Source: an uncultured Caulobacteraceae bacterium (lineage in GTDB: Bacteria; Pseudomonadota; Alphaproteobacteria; Caulobacterales; Caulobacteraceae). Taken from it: a DNA stretch of 5,184 nt. Below the pieces are notes generated by a model that saw nothing but the letters and a program-made list of their open reading frames with translations, made no database searches and was not told where the DNA came from. The stretch is taken from positions 1 through 5,184 of the forward strand of contig CAISGS010000356.1 in the NCBI GenBank assembly GCA_903884915.1, read 5' to 3'. Both the position numbers and the translations under genes were made by a program. Shown here piece by piece: positions 1 to 5,184 of the stretch (positions within the stretch are counted from its first letter, which is position 1; each line of letters starts with the position of its first letter).

Positions 1-1
1 C

Positions 2-607
2 TATGGCATGATCCTGTTCATTGCTTCTGAAGTGATGTTCTTCGTCGCCTGGTTCTGGATCTTCTTCGAGATGGTGCTGTTCAAAGGTGTTCGCACCCAT
101 TCCGGCATCGAAGAGGTTGCGACCGCTTGGGCCACTTGGCCGCCAAAGGGCGTTGAAACCGTTTCGGCTTGGCAGTTGCCGCTGGTCAATACCCTGACCC
201 TGCTTTTGTCCGGTACGACCGTCACTTGGGCTCACCATGCCATCCAGACCAATGATCGTAAGGGCGCGCGTTTGGCCCTGATCCTAACCATTGCCTTGGG
301 TGCCCTGTTCTCGATGATCCAGGCCTATGAATATAGCCACATCATCCATGAGAACCTGTTCTTCTCGCCAGAAGCCTCCAATGCGGGTCTCTACGGGTCG
401 TCCTTCTTCATGGCGACGGGTTTCCACGGCTTCCACGTTCTGATCGGTACGATCTTCTTGGCCGTTTGCCTAATCCGTCTGATGAAGGGTGACTTTACGC
501 CTAAGCAGCATTTCGGCTTCGAAGCGGCGGCCTGGTACTGGCACTTCGTGGACGTGGTCTGGCTGTTCCTCTTCGCCTTTGTCTACGTCGTTTTCGGCGC
601 GGCTTAA
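2..607 (+). CDS. ctaE: Cytochrome c oxidase subunit III, C-terminal part (5' end outside window)
   Basis: This is subunit III of the aa3-type haem-copper oxidase, an inner-membrane core subunit that binds lipid and stabilises the catalytic subunit I. The frame is open to the left edge, so the ATG at 8 is internal; 201 residues are visible. The segment starts at [14 protein letters not shown], matching the helix III region of mitochondrial COX3, with the conserved membrane glutamate at visible residue 10. Further family signatures are [25 protein letters not shown] (His142 and His145) and the terminal helix [14 protein letters not shown] (178-191). By comparison with bovine COX3, roughly the first 80 to 90 residues are missing. 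Five membrane segments (III-VII) appear to be present. The stop lies one base before the next gene. The mitochondrial-like sequence separates it from the shorter bo3 quinol oxidase subunit III. The identification is very secure; the alternative symbol is coxC. Confidence 0.97.
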   Translation, partial: YGMILFIASEVMFFVAWFWIFFEMVLFKGVRTHSGIEEVATAWATWPPKGVETVSAWQLPLVNTLTLLLSGTTVTWAHHAIQTNDRKGARLALILTIALGALFSMIQAYEYSHIIHENLFFSPEASNAGLYGSSFFMATGFHGFHVLIGTIFLAVCLIRLMKGDFTPKQHFGFEAAAWYWHFVDVVWLFLFAFVYVVFGAA

Positions 608-608
608 G

Positions 609-968
609 GTGACAAAACCCAATCCCGTGCTGGCGGGCCTCGCTTGCCGATGCCCCCAGTGCGGTGAGGGTGCCCTTTTCGAGGGTTTTCTAAAGGTCAA
701 TGAACGGTGCGAGGCCTGCGGTCTCGACCTTCGAAAAGCGGACAGTGGCGACGGAGCCGCTGTGTTCGTGATCTTGATCGTCGGCTTTATCGTCGCCTTT
801 GCGATGTTATTTACCGAGTTCACCCTGCACCCGCCTGTTTGGGTGCATCTGGTGGTCTGGATGCCTTTAACGGCGGGACTGTGCCTTGGCCTCATGCGAC
901 CCTTTAAGGGGGTCATGATCGCCCTTCAGTTCCATAACCACGCCTCTCAGGCCCGCAATGATGACTGA
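609..968 (+). CDS. DUF983 family zinc-ribbon membrane protein
   Basis: A 119-residue small membrane protein of the DUF983 family, whose biochemical role is not known to me. The N-terminal region has a cysteine cluster: CRCPQC at residues 13-18 and CEAC at 34-37, giving two CxxC pairs like a zinc ribbon plus the extra Cys13. Two hydrophobic segments follow, about 51-69 and 77-95, then the C-terminal stretch RPFKGVMIALQFHN (97-110), typical of the family. I chose the GTG at 609 because family similarity begins right after it (TKPNPVLAG) and because it sits one base after the ctaE stop. The frame runs open further upstream into ctaE, but that extension is a shadow of ctaE. No convincing Shine-Dalgarno sequence precedes the GTG, so translation may depend on coupling to ctaE. 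Position between ctaE and SURF1 suggests a part in oxidase assembly or metal handling; this is inference only. Confidence 0.9.
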   Translation: MTKPNPVLAGLACRCPQCGEGALFEGFLKVNERCEACGLDLRKADSGDGAAVFVILIVGFIVAFAMLFTEFTLHPPVWVHLVVWMPLTAGLCLGLMRPFKGVMIALQFHNHASQARNDD

Positions 969-1677
969 CCGGTCCCCCGCCCAAGGTCGTCTTCCCATCG
1001 GTTTGACCGCGGTGACTGCTATCGCTCTGGCCATATTGGTGGCCCTAGGGGTTTGGCAGTTGCAGCGCTTGGCGTGGAAGCGTGATCTTCTCGCCCATAT
1101 TGCGGCCTTACAATCTGCGCCTGCGCGGCCCATCGATCAGGTTCTGACGACTGATGCAGGGCTTGACTTTGCACGGGTCACGGCCGTCTGTCCGGGCCTA
1201 GCGACCGCGCCCTATGTCAAACTTTACAGCCTCGTTGAGGGTAAGATAGGCGTGCGGTTGATCTCGGCCTGCGTCTTGGCGAGCGGCCCCTATGGCTCGG
1301 TCTTGGTGGATCGTGGTTTCCTCGCCGAGACCGTCACCGATCGGCCTAGCCAATCGGCCAGTACCGTTCCAACGCCCGTTACCGGTGTCCTGCGCCAGCC
1401 TGACAAGGCCAATTTCGTCACCCCCGTGCCGCAGAACGGCCAGTACTATTCGCGTGATGTCGCCGCCATGGCCAAGGCTTTGCAGGCTGATCGCCCCGCG
1501 CCAGTGATGCTCTTTGCCGAGACCTCGACCAATCCTGAGATCAAGGGGCTTTTGCCCATCGCGGTCCCAGCAGAAATTTCGAACCGGCATATGGAATATG
1601 CCCTGACATGGTTCGGTCTTGCCGCCGCCCTTTTGGGCGTCTATGTGGCGGTTCTGGTTCGCGGTCGGCGGGTTTAA
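958..1677 (+). CDS. surf1: SURF1 family cytochrome c oxidase assembly protein
   Basis: SURF1 proteins help build cytochrome c oxidase; bacterial homologues have been linked to haem a delivery to subunit I. The 239-residue product has the expected plan: a short N-terminal tail, a first membrane helix at about 13-32 ending in LGVWQLQRLAWK (30-41), a large periplasmic domain with VDRGF (117-121), and a second helix at about 215-234 introduced by NRHMEYALTWFGLA (209-222), the strongest family signature. A basic tail RGRRV ends the protein on the cytoplasmic side. Two ATG codons lie in tandem at 958 and 961, so the overlap with the DUF983 gene is 11 or 8 bases; which is used cannot be decided from the weak AGG at 949-951. 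Cys78 and Cys105 both fall in the periplasmic domain and could in principle form a disulfide. Identification is firm. Confidence 0.95.
   Translation: MMTDRSPAQGRLPIGLTAVTAIALAILVALGVWQLQRLAWKRDLLAHIAALQSAPARPIDQVLTTDAGLDFARVTAVCPGLATAPYVKLYSLVEGKIGVRLISACVLASGPYGSVLVDRGFLAETVTDRPSQSASTVPTPVTGVLRQPDKANFVTPVPQNGQYYSRDVAAMAKALQADRPAPVMLFAETSTNPEIKGLLPIAVPAEISNRHMEYALTWFGLAAALLGVYVAVLVRGRRV
1667..1672 (+). promoter_or_regulatory. Possible weak ribosome binding site of thrC
   Basis: GGCGGG lies six bases before the thrC ATG, inside the final codons of SURF1. It is only a partial match to the Shine-Dalgarno consensus, but its spacing supports the ATG at 1679 over the in-frame ATG at 1619. Confidence 0.35.
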
Positions 1678-1678
1678 G

Positions 1679-3088
1679 ATGAACTATATTTCAACGCGTG
1701 GGGCGTCCCCTGCGATCGGGTTTCTGGATGCCGTGCTGGCGGGCCTAGCCCCAGATGGCGGTCTCTATGTGCCTGAAGTCTGGCCGTCCTTTACACCGCA
1801 AGAGATCGCCAGCTTCTCCGGCATGGCCTATGCCGAGGTCGCCGCCAAGGTGCTGGGCCGCTTTGCCGGTGACGAGATCCCCATCGATGTCTTGGCCAAG
1901 ATGACGGCCGAGGCCTATGCCTCCTTTGCCCATCCCGCCGTCACCCCCCTGACCCAGCTCTATCCCAGTGTCTGGCAGATGGAGCTGTTTCACGGCCCGA
2001 CCTTGGCCTTCAAGGATGTGGCCATGCAGTTGCTGGCCCGCCTCTATGACTATGCCTTGGCGGCTCAGGGCCGGACCATGACCATCATCGCCGCCACCTC
2101 TGGCGATACGGGCGGCGCGGCCGTTGAGGCTTTCCGCGGCGCGCGTCATGCCCGCATGGCGGTCCTGTTCCCCGATGGCCGGATCAGCGAGGTCCAGCGC
2201 CGCTTCATGACCACGACGGGCGATGCCAATGTCCGGGCTGTGGCCGTGCAGGGCACCTTTGACGACTGCCAGACCATCGTCAAAGCCATGTTCCAAGATG
2301 ATGATTTCCGCCAAGCGGTCGACCTGTCGGGTGTCAACTCGATCAACTGGGCCCGGATCGCGGCCCAGAGCGTCTACTATTTCACAGCCGCGGCGGCGCT
2401 CGGTGCGCCGGGCCGGGCCGTATCTTTCGCTGTACCCACCGGTAATTTCGGCGATGCCTTCGCTGGCTATGTCGCCAAGCAGATGGGCCTGCCGATCGAG
2501 CGGATCATCGTCGCCACCAATGGCAACGACATTCTGGCGCGGATGCTGCAAGAGGGCCGCTATGCCAAGGGGTCGGTCCTTGCGACCCAAAGCCCCGCCA
2601 TGGATATCCAGATCGCCTCAAACTTCGAGCGGCTCTATTTTGAATGTGTCCGCCGCGATGGGGCCGAGACGGCGCAGGCCTTTAAGGCCTTCAACGAGAC
2701 CGGCGGCATCACCATTCCGGCTGACGCCTTGGCCACCATGCGCCAGACCTTCATCGGCATGGGCGTCAATGAGGCTGAGACGACGGCCACGATCATCTCG
2801 ACCTTTACCGATACCGGCCAACTGATTGATCCCCACACAGCGGTTGGCGTCTGTGCTGCGCGCCGGATCGGTGCTGTTGAGCCCACGACCCCCGTCGTCG
2901 TACTGGCCACTGCCCACGCCGCCAAGTTCCCTGAAGCCGTTACCGAGGCGGCAGGCGTTGCACCGGTTCTCCCGCTCAAGGCCAAGGGCGTTGCCGAACG
3001 CGAAGAGGTCTATGATCGCCTTCCTGCCGATTCCGACACGATCAAAGCCTATATCCGCGCCTTCGCGGCCAAGGGCATGAGCCGTTGA
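1679..3088 (+). CDS. thrC: Threonine synthase
   Basis: This PLP enzyme converts O-phospho-L-homoserine and water to L-threonine and phosphate in the cytoplasm, the last step of threonine synthesis. The 469-residue length fits the long proteobacterial form. The N-terminal threonine-synthase domain starts MNYISTRG and includes LAPDGGLYVPE. The PLP-binding lysine is Lys112 in HGPTLAFKDVA (105-115). The phosphate-cofactor loop ATSGDTGGAA spans 139-148, followed by LFPDGRISEVQRRFMTT, VNSINWARIAAQSVYYF and VPTGNFGDAFAGY, all characteristic. No key residue appears lost. The ATG at 1679 is preferred over an in-frame ATG at 1619, which lies inside SURF1 and would add 20 residues unlike the family start. 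It begins two bases after the SURF1 stop, with a weak GGCGGG at 1667-1672 as ribosome site. Its place in an oxidase operon is a matter of gene order, not of shared pathway. Confidence 0.97.
   Translation: MNYISTRGASPAIGFLDAVLAGLAPDGGLYVPEVWPSFTPQEIASFSGMAYAEVAAKVLGRFAGDEIPIDVLAKMTAEAYASFAHPAVTPLTQLYPSVWQMELFHGPTLAFKDVAMQLLARLYDYALAAQGRTMTIIAATSGDTGGAAVEAFRGARHARMAVLFPDGRISEVQRRFMTTTGDANVRAVAVQGTFDDCQTIVKAMFQDDDFRQAVDLSGVNSINWARIAAQSVYYFTAAAALGAPGRAVSFAVPTGNFGDAFAGYVAKQMGLPIERIIVATNGNDILARMLQEGRYAKGSVLATQSPAMDIQIASNFERLYFECVRRDGAETAQAFKAFNETGGITIPADALATMRQTFIGMGVNEAETTATIISTFTDTGQLIDPHTAVGVCAARRIGAVEPTTPVVVLATAHAAKFPEAVTEAAGVAPVLPLKAKGVAEREEVYDRLPADSDTIKAYIRAFAAKGMSR
3071..3075 (+). promoter_or_regulatory. 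Ribosome binding site for the M16 gene (supports a TTG start)
   Basis: AAGGG lies nine bases before the TTG at 3085, within the last codons of thrC. It is a fair Shine-Dalgarno match at normal spacing. There is no ATG in the M16 frame near this point; the ATG at 3077 is in the thrC frame. This motif is therefore the main support for starting the peptidase at TTG. Confidence 0.55.
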
Positions 3089-4359
3089 GCGCAAGCCTGC
3101 ACCGGCTGAGCAATGGCGTTCGTGTCGTCTGCGATCCCATGCCGGGGCTAGAGACCTTTGCCCTATCGGTCGTGATCGGACGCGGCGCGCGCTACGAGAC
3201 CCAAGACCAGTCCGGCTGGTGCCATCTGCTCGAACATATGGTCTTTAAGGGCGCGGGCTCTCGCTCCTCGCGCGACATTGTCGAACATATCGAGGCTGAG
3301 GGCGGCAATATCAATGCGGCCACGGGCTATGAGCGGACCAGCTTTCAGGTGCGGGCCCTCAAGGGTGGCCTGCCTCTGGCCATGGAGATCGTCTCCGACC
3401 TGATCCGCCGCCCGACCCTAGTGCCCGCCGACATGGTTCGCGAAAAACAGGTCATCGCCCAAGAGATCGCTGAAGCGGCCGATGCGCCCGACGACTATGT
3501 GTTCGATCTGGCCCAGACAGCGGCCTTTGGGGCCCATCCTCTGGGTCGCCCGATCCTTGGCACCTCGGTCAGCGTCGAGACCGCAACGCCTCAGTCGCTC
3601 GAGGCCTTCCGCGCCCATCTCTATGACCCCTCGGCCATTGTGGTCTGCGCGGCTGGTGCGGTGGATGAGGCTGAACTGCTAGCCCTGTCAGAGCGCTGGT
3701 TTGGCGATGCGCCCGCGTCAGGTCTTGACCTCTCCGCCACAGCGCCCGAGCCAGTTCAATTTGTTGGCGGGGCTCAGCCCAAGGTGCGGCGATTGGAACA
3801 GGCCCATCTGGTCCTGATGCTTCCTGCCCCTAGCGCTCGCAATGATGACTATTTTGCCCTGCGGGTCTTTTCGGAGATCTTAGGCGGCGGCATGTCCTCT
3901 CGCCTGTTCCAAGAGGCCCGCGAGCGGCGCGGTCTGGCCTATGCCATTGATGCCTATGCCGACACCTATGCCGATGCCGGTGTGCTGGGCGTCTATGCCG
4001 GGTGCGCAGCCAAGGACGGGCTGGAATTGGCCAAGGTCACAGCCGGTGAGATCATGGGCCTTGCTGAGCGTACCGAGCCGGGCGAACTGGCCAGAGCCAA
4101 GGCGCAGCTCAAATCCTCGCTCTTTATGGCGCGGGAGTCGGCCCTTGCCCGCGCAGAGCAGGCCGCCGGACAGGTGCTGCTATTTGACCGGCTGTTCAGC
4201 ACCCAAGAGATCGGAGCCTCCATCGATCAGGTCGAGGCCAGTGACGTCCAACGCCTCGGCGCAAGCCTCCTAGAGCCACGTATGACGGCCACGGCCGCCT
4301 TGGGTGCCAAGGGCGCAGCGGCAGCGGCCGAAGGCTTTAGCCGCGCGCTCCACGGCTAG
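3085..4359 (+). CDS. M16B family zinc metallopeptidase (bacterial MPP-like / PqqL-type)
   Basis: A 424-residue insulinase-family peptidase, homologous to the beta subunit of mitochondrial processing peptidase and to the single-chain bacterial M16B enzymes. The inverted zinc motif HLLEH is at 47-51 (His47 and His51 ligands, Glu50 catalytic base). The third ligand is probably Glu127 in QVIAQEIAEA, with the usual companion Glu120 seven residues earlier. The C-terminal half carries the glycine-rich loop GGGMSSRLFQE (267-277) and ERRGLAYAI (280-288), which in this family contribute to substrate binding. So both lobes are present and the enzyme looks active. No signal peptide is seen, so it is probably cytoplasmic. 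The start is TTG at 3085, giving MSASLHRLSNGVRVV, which matches the family N-terminus; TTGA overlaps the thrC stop by four bases. The natural substrate is unknown. The M16 family call is secure; the exact start is slightly less so. Confidence 0.94.
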   Translation: MSASLHRLSNGVRVVCDPMPGLETFALSVVIGRGARYETQDQSGWCHLLEHMVFKGAGSRSSRDIVEHIEAEGGNINAATGYERTSFQVRALKGGLPLAMEIVSDLIRRPTLVPADMVREKQVIAQEIAEAADAPDDYVFDLAQTAAFGAHPLGRPILGTSVSVETATPQSLEAFRAHLYDPSAIVVCAAGAVDEAELLALSERWFGDAPASGLDLSATAPEPVQFVGGAQPKVRRLEQAHLVLMLPAPSARNDDYFALRVFSEILGGGMSSRLFQEARERRGLAYAIDAYADTYADAGVLGVYAGCAAKDGLELAKVTAGEIMGLAERTEPGELARAKAQLKSSLFMARESALARAEQAAGQVLLFDRLFSTQEIGASIDQVEASDVQRLGASLLEPRMTATAALGAKGAAAAAEGFSRALHG

Positions 4360-4371
4360 GGAAGGGCGCGA

Positions 4372-5184
4372 TCAGCGCTTCGCCGCCGACCGATCACGGA
4401 TGGGTTTAAACTCTGAGCCCGGATGCCAAGCGGGCCAACGGGCCGAGTTGGCGAGATTTAGGCCAATCTCATAGAACAGGGCGACATCTTGCGCCGCGCC
4501 GCGCAGGTCCCAGTCGGGTTTCCAGACATCGCAGGTCTGGTGATAGCAGTTGGCCGTATAGTCCGCGACCCAGCGGTCTCCCGCAGCCCTTCCGCCCTCG
4601 ACCAGATCAGCGCCGCCGCCCAGCCCCATCAAGAGCAGAACTGGTACGCCGCGCTTGGCGACCGAGAAATGGTCCGCGCGGTAAAAGAGCGCCCGCTCGG
4701 GCTTGGCATCGGGGGTGATGGTGCGGCCCTGCTTGGCAGCGGCTGCGGCCAGATCATCCTCCAGCTCATTTTGGCCATAGCCGACCAAGACAACATCCTT
4801 GGCTGGGCTGGCCGTCTGAAGCACATCCATGGTCAGGTTGGCGACAGTGGTTTCCAACGGCAAGGTCGGGTGGACGGCATAGGTCTCTGATCCGAGAAGG
4901 CCGCGTTCCTCGGCGGTCCAGGCGGCAAAGACGAGGGTCCGGTCAGGGCGGGGCCCCTTTGCAAAGGCTCTGGCCAACTCGATTGTGCCTGCAACGCCTA
5001 TTGCGTCATCCGCGGCACCGGGGCGTACCGTGCGCCCTTGGGCATCGGGCTTGCCGACCCCATAGGCATCCCAGTGGGCGGAGACCATGATGCTCTCCAG
5101 CGGGCGGGTCTTGCCGGTCAGCTTGGCCAGCACATTGTGGCTTTCGACGGCGGTAAACTGATTGCCGAGTTTGGCGCTGAACAG
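4372..5184 (-). CDS. M28 family metallopeptidase, C-terminal part (5' end outside window)
   Basis: The C-terminal 270 residues of a di-zinc M28 peptidase (aminopeptidase or carboxypeptidase-like). The frame is open to the right edge and begins LFSAKLGNQFTAVESHNVLA, matching the family just before the catalytic domain, so the GTG at 5133 is probably not the start. In visible numbering, the expected metal ligands are all present: His37 in SAHWD, Asp59 in GAADDAIG, Glu93 in TAEERGLLGS (Glu92 as catalytic base), Asp120 in TMDV and His215 in CYHQTCD. The spacing Glu93-Asp120 is 27 residues, as in the Aeromonas aminopeptidase. Cys213 and Cys218 flank the last ligand. Related proteins are usually exported and carry an N-terminal signal and often a PA domain, but that part lies outside the window. 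It is transcribed toward the oxidase operon and is not part of it. The substrate cannot be predicted. Confidence 0.93.
   Translation of the reverse strand: MFSAKLGNQFTAVESHNVLAKLTGKTRPLESIMVSAHWDAYGVGKPDAQGRTVRPGAADDAIGVAGTIELARAFAKGPRPDRTLVFAAWTAEERGLLGSETYAVHPTLPLETTVANLTMDVLQTASPAKDVVLVGYGQNELEDDLAAAAAKQGRTITPDAKPERALFYRADHFSVAKRGVPVLLLMGLGGGADLVEGGRAAGDRWVADYTANCYHQTCDVWKPDWDLRGAAQDVALFYEIGLNLANSARWPAWHPGSEFKPIRDRSAAKR

Noticed and set aside
489..608. Upstream extension of the DUF983 frame into ctaE
   Set aside because: The extra 40 residues are serine and arginine rich, unlike the family, and are the out-of-frame reading of the conserved ctaE C-terminus.
470..916. 148-codon antisense frame opposite ctaE and DUF983
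   Set aside because: It spans two real genes on the other strand and has no recognisable motif, so it is treated as a shadow.
906..917. Strong Shine-Dalgarno-like AAGGGGG followed by ATG at 915
   Set aside because: The ATG is in the DUF983 frame near its end and would give only a 17-residue peptide. The bases encode the conserved RPFKGVMIAL of DUF983.
1619..1678. Earlier in-frame ATG for thrC
   Set aside because: It would overlap the last membrane helix of SURF1 and add 20 residues not seen at the threonine synthase N-terminus, where MNYISTRG is the normal start.
1745..2590. 281-codon open frame antisense to thrC
   Set aside because: It lies wholly opposite a well-supported thrC, shows no recognisable domain and has the low-complexity composition (G, D, R, H rich) typical of shadow frames in GC-rich genes.
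3839..3852. Copy of GCAATGATGACT also found at 956-967
   Set aside because: Both copies encode Ala-Arg-Asn-Asp-Asp in unrelated proteins; a single short match of this size with no further similarity is coincidence.
3937..3990. Repeated GCCTATGCC / GATGCC units in the M16 gene
   Set aside because: They encode AYAIDAYADTYADAGVLG, which follows the normal alternating pattern of M16 proteins at this place; the repetition reflects codon preference, not a DNA repeat element.
4364..4380. GCGC-GATCA-GCGC inverted repeat between the convergent genes as a bidirectional terminator
   Set aside because: The perfect stem is only four base pairs (plus possible G-U pairs) and no run of T follows on either strand. 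It may arise by chance in GC-rich sequence.
5131..5133. GTG as the start of the M28 peptidase
   Set aside because: The frame stays open to the window edge and the upstream residues (FTAVESHN) match the M28 family, so the gene continues beyond the window.

Overview
The window looks like an ordinary piece of an alphaproteobacterial chromosome, most likely Caulobacterales or a close relative. This rests on high-GC codon use, a mitochondrial-type cytochrome c oxidase subunit III, and the order ctaE (coxC) - DUF983 - SURF1 - thrC - M16 peptidase, an arrangement I know from that class. The genus cannot be fixed from this sequence alone.

Positions 1-4359 are one tightly packed plus-strand gene string. 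It begins inside ctaE, whose N-terminal part is missing to the left. A DUF983 zinc-ribbon membrane protein follows (609-968), then the oxidase assembly factor SURF1 (958-1677), threonine synthase ThrC (1679-3088) and an M16B zinc peptidase of the bacterial MPP-like type (3085-4359). The junctions are a 1-base gap, an 8-11 base overlap, a 1-base gap and a 4-base overlap. This points to one polycistronic message with coupled translation. No promoter is visible inside it, so the operon promoter must lie left of the window.

Positions 4372-5184 hold the C-terminal 270 residues of an M28-family metallopeptidase on the minus strand. It converges on the M16 gene with 12 bases between the stop codons. 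Its N-terminus and promoter lie beyond the right edge.

The first three genes belong to aa3-type cytochrome c oxidase: one core subunit, one assembly factor and one small membrane protein of unknown role that may help assembly. The last two plus-strand genes (threonine biosynthesis and a soluble M16 peptidase) have no obvious biochemical tie to the oxidase but appear to be co-transcribed with it. I see no mobile element, CRISPR array, RNA gene, phage gene or clearly new system. No gap without a gene is longer than 12 bases. The most open question is the function of DUF983 and of the thrC-M16 linkage.
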